Of a DNA stretch of 43,283 bases, positions 1 through 10,910 are shown piece after piece. The stretch is taken from positions 1 through 43,283 of the forward strand of contig JAKSYS010000536.1 of assembly GCA_022925895.1 (NCBI GenBank). Reading direction: 5' to 3'. The notes beneath the pieces are model-generated. The model was not told where the DNA came from and did no database searches. It worked only from the letters and a program-made list of their open reading frames with translations. The stretch is from Fragilaria crotonensis. Its lineage: Eukaryota; Bacillariophyta; Fragilariophyceae; Fragilariales; Fragilariaceae. The first letter of the stretch is position 1. Each line of letters begins with the position of its first letter. The translations under genes were made by a program, and so were the position numbers.

Positions 1-135
1 CACCTCTTCCCATAGTTGATCAGGCATAGCAAAATGAATGCTTCGTTGTTTCGCGTGACGACGTTGTTTTTGTCCCACGAGGCGTTGAGCCTCGTTTGAA
101 ATTGATTGTTCAATCTCATGGGACGAGATGAACAT
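1..135 (-). CDS. Partial hypothetical gene, 5' end only
   Basis: Reading leftwards on the minus strand from an ATG at 135-133, 45 codons stay open to the window edge, beginning MFISSHEIEQSISNEAQ and continuing with a Gln/Arg-rich stretch (GQKQRRHAKQR) and then FAMPDQLWEEV. No stop is met, so this is the N-terminus of a gene that runs out of the window. The frame is also open upstream of the Met but contains no other ATG there, which is why this start was chosen. The composition is charged and soluble, without a signal peptide. I do not recognise the family; the short visible part gives only moderate support that it is coding. Confidence 0.4.
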   Translation of the reverse strand, partial: MFISSHEIEQSISNEAQRLVGQKQRRHAKQRSIHFAMPDQLWEEV

Positions 136-659
136 GTTTTGAATCGACGTGAGTTTTGATTCCAGTTGTGTACTGTCGCACTGGTTACTGGAGTATCGAT
201 GTATTGTTTTACTGCGCACTTGGGAGTAAGTAATTAGGAATAGGGATAATGTAAAAATATGTGGCGATACGGAATGTTTACAACAGTCTGGGCTGGTACT
301 TCCATGAGCGTAGATTTACGGTACCCATGGGTTTGATATTTTCAGAAATTCCCGTCTCTGCTCTGCAGCCACAATGTACGTGTAGTGTGTAGTACCACCT
401 ACAGCACCTACCACGGGTGAAAGGAAGGAGGAATGAACGTCGAAGTGAGTAGGGACCGCTACTGTACCTAGTACAGGAACTGCAACACCAGTGTGATGAT
501 ACATGTAGTACACCGAGTCTCCGACTAGACTATCCCTTGGCATCGATCACAATCTGCATGGCATCGATGGGTTTGCAAGGTTACAAAGCAGGATATGCTA
601 CTACTACTAGCTCTACTAGGAGAATAACATCATCTTCCACAGTCAAGGTGAATTTACCC
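136..659. other. Intergenic, no gene seen
   Basis: Short open frames here lack family signal. The stretch 370-520 is rich in GTAC/TACC-type words with partial self-complementarity, but I see no clear terminator or RNA gene. It lies between the 5' end of the partial gene and the 3' end of the RAB5IF-like gene. Confidence 0.5.
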
Positions 660-1154
660 TTAAAATTCAGTGTCTTGGGTCACATCAGCAGTTCCTATCG
701 ATGAGCTTTCAGACAACGAATCCGCAGAGGACAATTGTTGCTGCTGCAAACCATCATCTGGATCTTGATTGACCACAATTTGTTGCATCACAACCATTGA
801 CGCCATCTTGAGTTCATCCGCAGAAAAGTGTCGAGTGAAACCAAAGATCCACGTTAAAATCATCATGGCGAGTGCGTTCAAGACTCCTGCAAAATGAAGG
901 TTCTTGTATTCATCCATGTCGGCAAGGAGAATCATTTGGCAGTATAGTACGGGTATAAAGGTGATAACGTTCAAGCCAAGGATGCAAGCAAGCGCACCAG
1001 GTGTGGAGCCAAGATAGGTGCCATACGCAATGGCAATGATAAACCGGAGCCAAACAATGCAGTCTTCCAATTCTGGGAAGGACTCTGGCGTAGGTTTTGA
1101 TCCAACAGCCGCAAACTTGCGTAGAATCTGTTGAAAACGCTTCAGTGTCAACAT
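660..1154 (-). CDS. Rab5-interacting protein family membrane protein (RAB5IF/OPTI-like)
   Basis: A 164-residue intronless protein. The central part, residues about 27-110, starts with PELEDCIVWLRFIIAIAYG and holds three hydrophobic segments (about 37-55, 57-77 and 90-106). The pattern of an acidic lead-in, Trp/Arg at the start of the first helix, a short acidic loop (ADMDEY) and a final WIFGFTRHF helix matches animal RAB5IF (C20orf24), whose family is related to EMC6 and works in ER insertion of multipass membrane proteins. The C-terminal 50 residues are Gln/Ser-rich and look disordered; they are extra compared with the animal protein. It is transcribed divergently from the importin gene, with 609 bases between the starts. 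Family assignment comes from remembered similarity, not a search; a generic EMC6-like protein is the alternative. Confidence 0.6.
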   Translation of the reverse strand: MLTLKRFQQILRKFAAVGSKPTPESFPELEDCIVWLRFIIAIAYGTYLGSTPGALACILGLNVITFIPVLYCQMILLADMDEYKNLHFAGVLNALAMMILTWIFGFTRHFSADELKMASMVVMQQIVVNQDPDDGLQQQQLSSADSLSESSSIGTADVTQDTEF

Positions 1155-1763
1155 GATACTGATCAGAAAATGATGAGAGCGTGTGTCGAGTGTAGAGTGT
1201 TGAGGATGTTACAATGTGATCGAGAGCTGAGTCGAGCGTCGAGTGGGTTGAGCGTGGTTGTCTTGATCTCGTGTCTTTGTCTTTCTATCATACGACAGTA
1301 GATATCCCAGTACGGAGGGATCAGTACCAGTATCTCGTATCCCGTCGTCATCAACAATTCTGAGTGAGTTATTTATGAATATCAGTATCAGAGTCGGTAT
1401 TTTAGTAACTGTAGGTAATACGGTATCTGTACCAGGTAGCAGGTTTCCAGATGCCGTCAGCTGTTTCGACTTCTTCACGGATGTCCGTCCGACAACCCGT
1501 ACCACTCATACACAATCCTTGGTCGAGAATCTTGCTTCCAGTGGTGGTGAACGCTGTGAGCCAATGGTGTTTTGTGTTTTGGCTGGTCAGAGTCGCACCA
1601 GTACCAGTCGTCAGGAGATTTGAGAGATTTTATGTATTTCGTCACCGAAAATTGATAATGCGCATACTGGCATAATTTTCTGTTCATCGACACTCTGCCT
1701 CGTCTCTACATATAGTGCTGCTTCTCGTTTGATTTGGATGATTGTGTGAGATTAGATTAAACA
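1155..1763. promoter_or_regulatory. Divergent intergenic region between RAB5IF-like and importin genes
   Basis: This 609-base gap must hold the promoters of both outward-facing genes. Several open frames cross it on both strands but none has a recognisable protein signal. I see no unambiguous TATA box or initiator and name no specific site. Confidence 0.4.
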
Positions 1764-4700
1764 ATGACGAGCCCAGAAGATATCACCCAGATGGCATCCT
1801 TGATGCTTGCGCTGACGCAGCCAGATACCGAAACGATTCGACAAGCGGAACTTGCTTTGAAACCCATTCTCAAGGATGCCAGGTCGGTCCCAGCATTGTT
1901 GGAAGTTATCAAGGCGAGAGGCATCCATGTAAGTTTTGATATTGTTATTCGTATTGCTGTTTGTATATGTGTTGGGTTGGCTAGCATATACCGGTGTTGA
2001 ATTGGCGACTATGACATGTTTTCGCATTGGCATGACGGCATTGCTGCCTCCATCGCGCGTAGCAGTCGGCTATTGATGGAGTGGTACTCGAAGACATGGC
2101 ATTCCACTTGTAGCTGCGCCTGTGCATATTCAATGTGAATGCACAATGCTTATAGTGACACCTATATCATCCTCCTTACTAACTATTTCACTCTCCACCA
2201 CACCGACCCTACCCACACAGTCCAACGCAGTTCGACATGTCAGTGCCATTGTCTTGCGAAAGCGCATTACAGGTCACTACACCAAGTTTGACGAAAAGAC
2301 CAAGACGGATCTCAAGACAGAGATCCTGCACGTGCTCGCGAACGAACCGGAACGTCCGGTGCGCGGTGGAGTGGTCGGAATCGCTGCGGCGATTGCCAAA
2401 ATTGAAGAACAAGCCAACGGATGGCCCGATTTGTGGCAGTTTGTGGCGGCAGCCTCGTCCGATCCACATCCCGATGCACGCGAACTCGCATTTTGGATCC
2501 TTTCCGAAACGACCGATACGATTGAGTGCATCTTGGAACGCAGTTCCAGCACTTGAGCGACTCGCTCTTTCGGGCGGGTCTGCAGGATACCGAAAGCAAA
2601 GTCCAGAAAGCCGCAGTCAAGGCTCTTGGCCAACTCATGTCATTTTGGCGAACGAACCTGACGTTGATACCTTTGTGTGCTCTTGCCGGGCGTCTTGCAA
2701 GTTGCGGCGCAGTGTGTTCAGGCGCACGATGAAGATACCATCGCGACGGTTTTGGACGTTTTGTACGATTTGGCATACTCGCCGTCGACTGCCGTGGCGA
2801 GTCAATTGAATGAAATGGTGAGATTCGCCCTCATGTGCATGGCGGATTCCAACTTGGAGATGGGCGTTCGTGACTCGGCCGCCCTTGTCATTGCCACCCT
2901 GGCCGAGGCGAAACCCAAGTCGCTGGGAAAAGAGGAACTTTTGATCTCGACCATTCTAGACACTTTGTTTCTTCTCATTGAGAATTCACCAGAATCCGCG
3001 GCTGGTGCTCTCCTTGAGTCTAATCCCGCGTGGAAGGAGGACATGAACCTTGAAAATGCTACCGATGAGCCGACGGAAACGAGTATGGCCCAGGGAACAC
3101 TTGACATGTTGGCTTGTGAGATTCCCAAGAAATACATTTTTCAACCAGTCATGTCGCGGTGCATTGCTCGATTGTCCTCCAGCAAAGCATCCGCACGCAA
3201 GGCCGGTATTGCAGGATTGGGTGTTATTGCCGAAGGGTGCGCCGAGCCTCTTCGAGAACACTTGCACGATGTTATGCCCCACGTCTTCTCGGCCGCCGGC
3301 GATGGTGATGCACAAGTTAGAGAATGTGCCTGCTTTGCGTTGGGTCAGATCTCCGAACATTGTCAACCAGAAATCTTGGGATATTCAACCCAAATTTTGC
3401 CCATTGTCTTTGCTCTCCTTGACGACACTACCGTCAGTGTGCAAGCAACTTCTTGCTATGTTCTCGAAATGTTTTGCGAACGGTTGGAGCCAGACGCAGT
3501 CCGCCCTCTTCTCGACCCATTAGTCCGAAAGCTGGCTGCCATGCTTGAGGCAACTACCAAGCGCAGTGTACAGGAGATGGCTGTTGCAGCATTGGCGGCC
3601 ACTGCTGTTGCCGCTGAGGAGGAGTTCACGCCTTATGTTGGTGGTGTTGCAGCTCTCATGACGAAGCTCATGGCCCTGCAAGAGGAACGTCTCTATTCCC
3701 TTCGTGGACGCGCCTTGGAATGCATGGGCCACATGGCTATTGCTGTTGGAAAACAAACCTTCCGTCCTTACTTCACTGGCACCATGCAGTGCGCGTGTGA
3801 TGGTTTGGCGACCGAAAGCACCGACCTCCATGAGTTCGCCTATGCTGTGTTTGCCAACCTTGCCAAGGTCATGGGCGAAGAATTTGCTCCTGTCTTGCCG
3901 GACCTTGTCCCTCATTTGATCAAGGTTATTGGTGCTAACGAGGGTCACATGGAAAAGGCTGATGACGAAGATGTAAGTGCTCAGTTGGTTTGAATGTGAT
4001 GTTTAGGATGACAACGATTAAACTCACTATGCAAGCATGAATTGCAATCGCTTTGTTATGTGTCCCCCCAGGGTGATCAGTTCAACAACTTGGATGACTC
4101 TGACGATGAAGAAGATGAGGATGGGGCTGGTTACGTCCTCCATGTTCGTACTGCTCTTCTCGAAGCCAAAAAGGGTGCGATTACTGCGATTGGCGAGATG
4201 GCTGCCCACACTGGATCTGCGTTTGTGCCTCATTTGGAAGAAGTCATGGAAGTTCTCAGTGAAGCTGGCCGAACTCACTGGCACCCGCTGGTCAAGTGTG
4301 AAGTTGCAGAGGCGTTGCCATCCATGGTCATTCCGTCGGTCGCTGCCTATCACAATGGAGAGATTTCATGGGAAAAGGGTGACGTGAGAGGCGCCAACCC
4401 CATGTCGCAGCATACCGCCGCTATTACTTCTGCTGTCCTTGCTGAGCTGATCGCGCTGATGCAAGATGATGACAAGGATACCGTTGGAAAGGCTTGCGAA
4501 GGAATTCAGTCTGTGATTGAGCTTGTTGGACCACATGCATTGGTCCCCGTGGCCTCGGAATGCTTGAAGAATACTCACGAGCTCCTGACAAAGAAGGCGC
4601 CATGCCAGCAAACAGATGAGAGTTTTGAGCAGCTCGAAGATGACGACGATCATGATTCTTTCATGACTTCTGTCTGCGATCTGGTCGGCGGTTTCGCGCG

Positions 4701-5344
4701 AGTAATGGGACCTCACTTAGGAATACTTGACCGAGTTCCTACCAGCGATTTGCTCTTACGGTAAATCGTCCCGCCCACCCTCAGACCGATCCATGGCGAT
4801 GGGATGTCTCAGCGAGATTGCTCAAGAACTTGAAGGCGCTATTGCCGAATTTTGGCAACCAGTGTTTTACCCGGCTATTCTCGCTGGATTGGCCGATCCT
4901 GATGACAGCGTGAAGAGAAATGCTGCCTTTTGCAGCGGAGTATGCTGTGAGAATTTGGGAGAAGCGATTGTTGGCGAATATCCCACCATCCTGCAAGCTA
5001 TCTCGCCACTGTTTTCCATTGACCCTGCGCAAGGTGATTCATCTGCCGCTTGTGTTGACAATGCTGCAGCTTCCGTTTCCCGCATGATTATGGCGTCGCC
5101 GAACTTTGTTCCTTTGGGACAGGTTATCCCTGTTTTGCTCAAGGCGTTGCCTCTCCTCACGGACATGACGGAGAACATTACTGTATACACGTGCTTGTTG
5201 GGACTGTTGCAAATGAACCAGCCCGATCTGTTGGAAAACAAGGCGGATCTGAAGAGAGTGTTTATGGAAGCCACATCAGACGCTTCCAAGGTTGCTGAGG
5301 AGATTCAAGAAAAGTTGCGATTGGCCGCGTTGTCTTTGAACTAA
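1764..5344 (+). CDS. Importin-beta family karyopherin, importin-4/Kap123-like
   Basis: HEAT-repeat nuclear import receptor of about 1,063 residues, close to the usual size of importin-4/Kap123 (about 1,080-1,110). Exons are 1764-1928, 2221-3972 and 4072-5344; both introns are phase 0. The N-terminus (QPDTETIRQAELALK, then SNAVRHVSAIVLRKRI and WPDLWQF) is the importin-N (IBN) pattern that binds RanGTP. HEAT repeats follow, such as ARKAGIAGLGVIAEGC and VRECACFALGQISEHCQ, with an acidic loop around DDSDDEEDED. The frame is broken four times: apparent single-base losses near 2525, 2655 and 2676, which together restore frame, and one extra base near 4720. Protein similarity continues through all of them, so they look like sequence errors rather than a dead gene. 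Importin-5 is the alternative family; the LHVRTALLEAKKGAITAIGE stretch favours importin-4. Confidence 0.85.
1929..2220 (+). other. Intron 1 of the importin gene
   Basis: Donor GTAAGT follows codon CAT exactly at the end of a conserved block; acceptor CACACAG precedes TCC AAC GCA GTT. A perfect TACTAAC branch-site heptamer lies about 40 bases before the acceptor. Phase 0, 292 nt, long for this window. Confidence 0.85.
3973..4071 (+). other. Intron 2 of the importin gene
   Basis: Donor GTAAGT after GAC GAA GAT, acceptor CCCCCAG before GGT GAT CAG. Phase 0, 99 nt. It falls inside the acidic loop of the protein, and the frame continues correctly on both sides. Confidence 0.85.
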
Positions 5345-6612
5345 TTAATCTGAAGCTGACGTGAAATTAGGATATTCTTGCATGTCGATTATAATTCTTC
5401 TATACTGTATACTGTATCTGACCCGTCCATGATGCGATATGGATTGTTTTCAGACTCACTGTTGTTCCAACTATTTGTTCCCATTTCTCCTCTTTTTTTT
5501 GTATGATTCTCAAGACGGTACTAAAGATTTGTCATTATCCAATTTGGTTCTGCTGGCGAATCAGGCGGCATGCATCCGTGGGAAATGATATAGCTCTGAC
5601 GATGTTTGGGCTGCGTTCATCAAACCTCTTTCCGTGATGCCTTTATACTTGAAGATCTGAAGGCTTGGTACACTGGACTGGTCAGTAGTTGCTGAGTGCT
5701 GAGTGCTGAGTGCTGAGTGCTGAGGTGCATGGCCCGCATGCAGGAAGAGGCCAAACAAGTCAACCTAGCAACTACCAGGTACAATCTGCAGTACACGCAA
5801 GGAAACGAAATGCAAGCATTGTCATGAGAGAGCTGACCAAAGCCAACAGCTTGTGATGAACTTGAGAGTAAGGAATGAACGGAGTACGAGAGATTCCCAA
5901 TGTGTCGCCCCACTCAACAAGTTATAACTCATAACTACAATGCCATACTCCCTCTGTCCTAACCATGACTGCGTGGTCGTTCACGTTTGAGCGCCTATTC
6001 CCTTATATTATTAAATGTTCCATTTACAATGATGACGAAAAGACAACTTGAGTTCGACTCGGGAACAAAACCAACGAATGCCATGATACTACAGTTTGAG
6101 AGTAGCGAATGAGATACTCGCATTCCAACATTCTGCCAGATGGAGCAAATGTCGCCTTTTGATTTGAGTGACGAATGGAAACCTTCTCGTTCACGGACGA
6201 TTAGGATAAACATATTACTCCGGACTCTCCGGACTATGATGTAAGGGAATACGTATTGCACATAGACGACAGCATATATTTGGAGCTACATTTAAGAAGG
6301 GATTTCGATTTATTTGATATACTGGAACTTACTGGGGTACAAGAAACTGCGATGCTCGAAATACGACTTGGCTCTCACTGGTACTGAACCACTATGTCAT
6401 ACTTGTACTTGTTGTACTATTAGGAAGTATGTGTAAACGAGTCATTCCGAATGCCGATTGTAACGTGACTCTCAAATCGTAAAAAAGGCTCGGACGAAAA
6501 GGTCGCACAACAATTACCACAAAAACCCACTTTCTTGGTTTGTTTGGTCACATATTTCCTTCCCTACCCTTGAACAACAAAGCCAGCCTCTTTCGTGTAA
6601 AGGATTCATCCC
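5345..6612. other. Intergenic, no gene seen
   Basis: About 1.27 kb between the importin stop and the repeat-protein start. It holds the importin 3' end region, a short heptamer tandem repeat (listed separately) and scattered short open frames on both strands with no family signal. No RNA gene was recognised. Confidence 0.5.
5691..5724. repeat. Tandem heptamer GCTGAGT, about 5 copies
   Basis: The unit GCTGAGT is repeated head-to-tail almost perfectly. Related words (CACTCAGCACTCA, GCTGACTGCTGATTGCTGA) occur at 25807-25907 near the LRR gene, so the motif is not confined to one place in the genome. Confidence 0.8.
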
Positions 6613-9600
6613 ATGAAGTTTATCGGTGCCGTCAACATCGCCTTTGTGCTGGTCGCCTTCTCAGATGTTGTCAACGCGAGAATGCCTCGTCCAGAGACTC
6701 CGACTGCCAGTCCTTCAGGAAGTGCTTCCCCCAGCGACTCTCCTACATCGAGCGTTGGGCCGTCTGCTACTCCTAGCAGACACGGGAATTTGAGAACGGA
6801 GGCTCCTAGTCGTCAGACGTTGCTCCCAATTACTCCAACGGTGATTGAGCCGACCTCTCCTCCGATCCAAACACCGAGCGATCAACCTAACCAAGTACCA
6901 AATGATTCTCCAACTGACTCACCGAACGATCAAGCACCAAATAATGCTCCTACCGAGGCACCAAAAGATTCTCCGATTGGCTCACCAAACGTTGCACCTA
7001 CTGAGGCGACGACAGCCTCACCTACCGAAGATGTCGATCCTTTCGAGTCACCAACTGATCCTCCAGACGAGGCAAAGACTGATGCTCCTATCCAGGCACC
7101 AAATGATGCTCCTTTCCAGGCTCCCAACGATGCACCCGAAGAACCACCGACTACTGCTCCTTTCGAGGCACCAAACAGTGCTCCTAACGAAGTCCCCAGT
7201 GATGCTCCTGCCAACGCACCAAATGATGATCCTGCCAACGCACCCAATGATGCTCCCTTCGAGGCACCCAGCAGTGCTCCAAATGATGCTACAGCCAACA
7301 CTCCTGATCCATCACCGACTGAAGTACCAGACGATGCTCCCGCTGACGTTCCGAGTGCGGCACCCAATGATGCGCCTTTCGAGTCACCGGACAATGCTCC
7401 TTCTGTTGATCCGACGGATCCTCCGTTCGAGGCACCAAGCGATGCTCCAAACCAAGAACCGAATGACATTCCAGGCGCAGCACCAAATGATCCTCCATTC
7501 GAGCAACCAAACAATGCTCCTAGCCAAGCACCCAACGATTCTCCTAGCCAAGAGCCGAATGACGTTCCCGACGGAGCGCCAAGCGGAGCTCCTGTCTTGC
7601 AACCAAACGATGCTCCTACCCAAGCACCCAACGAGGTTCCTTCCGATGAACCGAATGATGCTCCTAACCAAGCACCCAACGGTGCTCCTAGCCAAGAGCC
7701 GAATGACGTTCCAGACGCACCACCCGTTGAAACACCAACTGGAGCTCCTGTTGAGCTTCCAAACAATGCTCCTAACCAAGCACCCAACGATGTTCCTTCC
7801 GAAGAACCGAAGGATGCTCCGACACCGAATGATGCTCCTAACCAAGCACCCAACGGTGCTCCTAGCCAAGAGCCGAATGACATTCCTGATGCAGCGCCAA
7901 GCGGAGCTCCCTGACGCACCAAATGATGCTCCTATCGACGCGCCAAACGATGTTCCTTCCGATGAACCGAAGGATGTTCCGAGCGAAACACCGAATGATG
8001 CTCCTAGCCAGGAGCCGAATGACGTTCCGACGCAGCACCAAGCGGAGCTCCTGTCTTGCAACCAAACGATGCTCCTACCCAAGCACCCAACGATGTTCCT
8101 TCCGATGAACCGAAGGATGTTCCGAACGAAACACCGAATGATGCTCCTAACCAAGCGCCCAACGATGGTCCTAGCCAGGAGCCGAATGACGTTCCCGACG
8201 CAGCACCAAGCGGAGCTCCCTTCGACGCACCGAATGATGCCCCCAGCCAAGAACCGGGTGACGTTCCAGACGCACCACCAGTTCAAACAGCAACCAGAGC
8301 TCCTTTTGAGCTTCCGAACGATGCTCCTAACCAAGCACCGAACGATGCTCCATCCGATGAACCGAAGGATGCTCCAATCGGAGCACCAAACGGTGCTCCT
8401 AACCAAGAACCAAATGACGTGCCTGACGGAGCACCAAATGATGCGCCCGTCAACGCATCAAGTGGAGCTCCTGTCGTGCAACCGAACGATGCTCCCAGCC
8501 AAGAACCGAATGACGAACCTTCTGAGGTACCGAATGATGCTCCCGACGAAACACCGAGTAATGCTCCAAACGAGGCCAAACGATGTTCTAACCAAGGACC
8601 GAATGACATCCCCGGTGCAGCACCAAATAATGCTCCTTCGACCCACCAAACGCTGCTCCCTTCGAGGCACCAAAAGATTCACCCTCCGCAGCACCAACAC
8701 CCACTACTATGTTGCCGAACTTGACAACAACTCCGATCCAAGATTCTACACCCGTCCAATCACCAACCAAGTACGATCAGCCCCCATCCCCTACCAAAAA
8801 TGACTCCGATGACATTCCAACGGGTAAAGGAAAGGGTTCAGAACCGGTCAAGTCTCCAACAAAATACGACCAGCCCCCGTCGCCAACCAAGAATGGCTCG
8901 AACGATGCCCCATCGGGAAAAGGAAAGGGTTCAGAACCGGTCAAGTCTCCAACAAAATACGACCAGCCTCCGTCGCCAACCAAGAATGGCTCGAATGATG
9001 CCCCATCGGGTAAAGGCAAGGGTTCAGAACCCGTCAAGTCTCCAACCAAATACGACCAGCCTCCATCGCCAACCAAAAATGGCTCGAATGATGCCCCATC
9101 GGGAAAAGGCAAGGGTTCAGAACCTGTCAAGTCTCCAACCAAATACGACCAGCCCCCGTCCCCTACCAAGAATGGCTCGAACGATGCCCCATCGGGTAAA
9201 GGAAAGGGTTCGGAACCCGTCAAGTCTCCAACCAAGTACGACCAGCCCCCGTCCCCTACTAAGGATGACTGCAAACCTGTCCAAACACCAACCAAGTACG
9301 ATCAGCCCCCATCCCCTACCAAAAATGGCTCGAATGACGTTCCATCGGGTAAAGGCAAGGGTTCGGAACCCGTCAAGTCTCCAATCAAGTACGACCAGCC
9401 CCCCTCCCCTACCAAGAATGGCTCGAATGATGTTCCGTCGGGTAAAGGCAAGGGTTCGCAACCCGTCAAGTCTCCAACAAAATACGACCAGCCTCCGTCG
9501 CCAACCAAAAATGGCTCGAATGATGCCCCATCGGGTAAAGGCAAGGGTTCAGAACCCGTCAAGTCTCCAACCAAATACGACCAGCCCCCGTCGCCAACCA

Positions 9601-10299
9601 AGAATGGCTCGAATGATGCTCCGTCGGGTAAAGGAAAGGGTTCAGAACCCGTCAAGTCTCCAACCAAATACGACCAGCCTCCGTCGCCAACCAAGAATGG
9701 CTCGAATGACGTTCCATCGGGTAAAGGAAAGGGTTCAGAACCCGTCAAGTCTCCAACCACGTACTACCAGGCTCCGTCGCCAACCAAGAATGGCTCGAAT
9801 GATGCCCCATCGGGTAAAGGCAAGGGTTCAGAACCGGTCAAGTCGCCAACAAAATACGACCAGCCCCCGTCGCCAACCAAAAATGGCTCTAATGATGCTC
9901 CGTCGGGTGAAGGAAAGGGCTCGGAACCCGTCAAGTCTCCAACCAAGTACTACCAGCCTCCGTCGCCAACCAAGAATGGCTCGAATGACGTTCCATCGGG
10001 TGAAGGAAAGGGCTCGGAACCCATCAAGTCTCCAACCAAGTACTACCAGCCTCCGTCGCCAACCAAGAATGGCTCGAACGATGTTCCGTCGGGTAAAGGA
10101 AAGGGTTCAGAACCTGTCAAGTCTCCAACCAAGAACGACCAGCCCCGTCCCTACCAAGAATGACTATAAACCTGTCCAATCTCCCAGCAAGTACGACCAG
10201 CCTCAAAACAACAAGCCGGTGCAATCGCCAACCAAGTGTGATCCATCTCAAACTTCTACAAAGTATTACCAGCCTTTCAAATCGGGGTCAACGCATTAA
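6613..10299 (+). CDS. Secreted PNDAP-repeat and SPTKYDQPPSPTK-repeat protein, candidate cell-wall protein
   Basis: A protein of about 1,230 residues starts at 6613 with a clear signal peptide (hydrophobic AFVLVAF, cleavage after VVNA, residue 22). A short Ser/Pro/Thr region follows. Then comes a region of about 600 residues built from short P-N-D-A-P, Q-E-P-N-D-V-P and similar blocks (acidic, Pro/Asn/Asp/Ala-rich), and then about 15 units of a 31-residue repeat of the type SPTKYDQPPSPTKNGSND + (A/V)PSGKGKGSEPVK, rich in Lys, Ser, Pro and Tyr. It ends QPFKSGSTH. The frame shifts near 7912 (2 bases lost relative to the parallel unit at 8220), 8028, 8638 and 10145 (two C runs each one short). 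The repeat reads on in the new frame each time, so I join them. Export to the wall or matrix is inferred from the signal peptide and composition. It is not a canonical silaffin; no catalytic domain is visible. Confidence 0.75.
8757..10142 (+). repeat. 93-bp tandem coding repeat, about 15 units
   Basis: Each unit encodes SPTKYDQPPSPTKN then GSND(A/V)PSGKGKGSEPVK. Fourteen units are 31 codons, one (ending about 9280, with TKDDCKPV) is shortened to 20 codons, and degenerate units follow to the stop at 10299. Differences between units are mostly synonymous changes and A/V, D/Y or K/E swaps. This suggests recent expansion or homogenisation. Confidence 0.9.
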
Positions 10300-10910
10300 T
10301 CGTTTGCATATCCGCCTCGCCATGGCATGCTGAAAGCAGTCGAAGTCCATTTATTGACATCCCCAGCCGTAGTATCCTCCTTCATCAAGAATAACACGAA
10401 TAAATTGCAACTTTGCTTGTTACAGGCAAATCATGAAACCTTCAAGAGATTTCCGACTCCCTGGATCTAAGTATCGCCGTGCATCCAAAGGAAGGCCATC
10501 GTGATGTCTCGTCCATTTATCCTACTCCTATAATTTGCTTTTGCGGGTGTGATGAGTGCGTGTATCATATGTTCTGTGTTCGTTTGTTGCGGAGTACTCG
10601 TATGACCACTGACCATTCTGGGTACTGTCGTAGTGTCACGTCGATACACGTACTGCTACTGGTTTACAGTGCATAAATCGATCTGTAATTTATGTTGAAA
10701 CGGCAGTGCGTGTACAGAACTGGTACTTCGCTACTAGTGGGGGGAAGGCAAAATCGGGATTGCCGTCATTCCAATGACTTGCAGGCACATGTAGTATTCC
10801 TTTGTCCTTGAATATTTCGCATTGCGTCGTTTGCCAAACATCTACCACTCTGCTGACTGCCGTGTTGCACAGTTGCTGCCCCTTAAACACAGCACCGATC
10901 ATCAAACGTC
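10300..10910. other. Intergenic, contains a dispersed repeat copy
   Basis: No gene seen. The part 10519-10715 resembles sequence that flanks the GC-rich retrotransposon (see the repeat entries). The 5' region of the ArfGAP gene starts towards the right end; no definite promoter element was identified. Confidence 0.5.
10519..10715. repeat. Dispersed repeat, copy A (uninterrupted)
   Basis: Begins with TATCCTACTCCT, also found at 21219-21230 left of the GC-rich retrotransposon. It continues through CGGAGTA...TATGACCACT and a core at 10663-10708 (ACAGT-G-CATAAATCGA then GTAATTTATGTTG, AAACGGCAGTG) that recurs with few changes at 25525-25569 on the other side of that retrotransposon. The middle part is diverged. 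No coding potential; class unknown. Confidence 0.5.

Noticed and set aside
6930-7922. A 330-residue minus-strand open frame rich in Gly/Ser/Ala opposite the PNDAP gene, plus long open frames in all other frames there
   Set aside because: They are by-products of the repeated low-complexity codons; none has a start context, domain or independent signal, and the plus-strand reading has a clear signal peptide.
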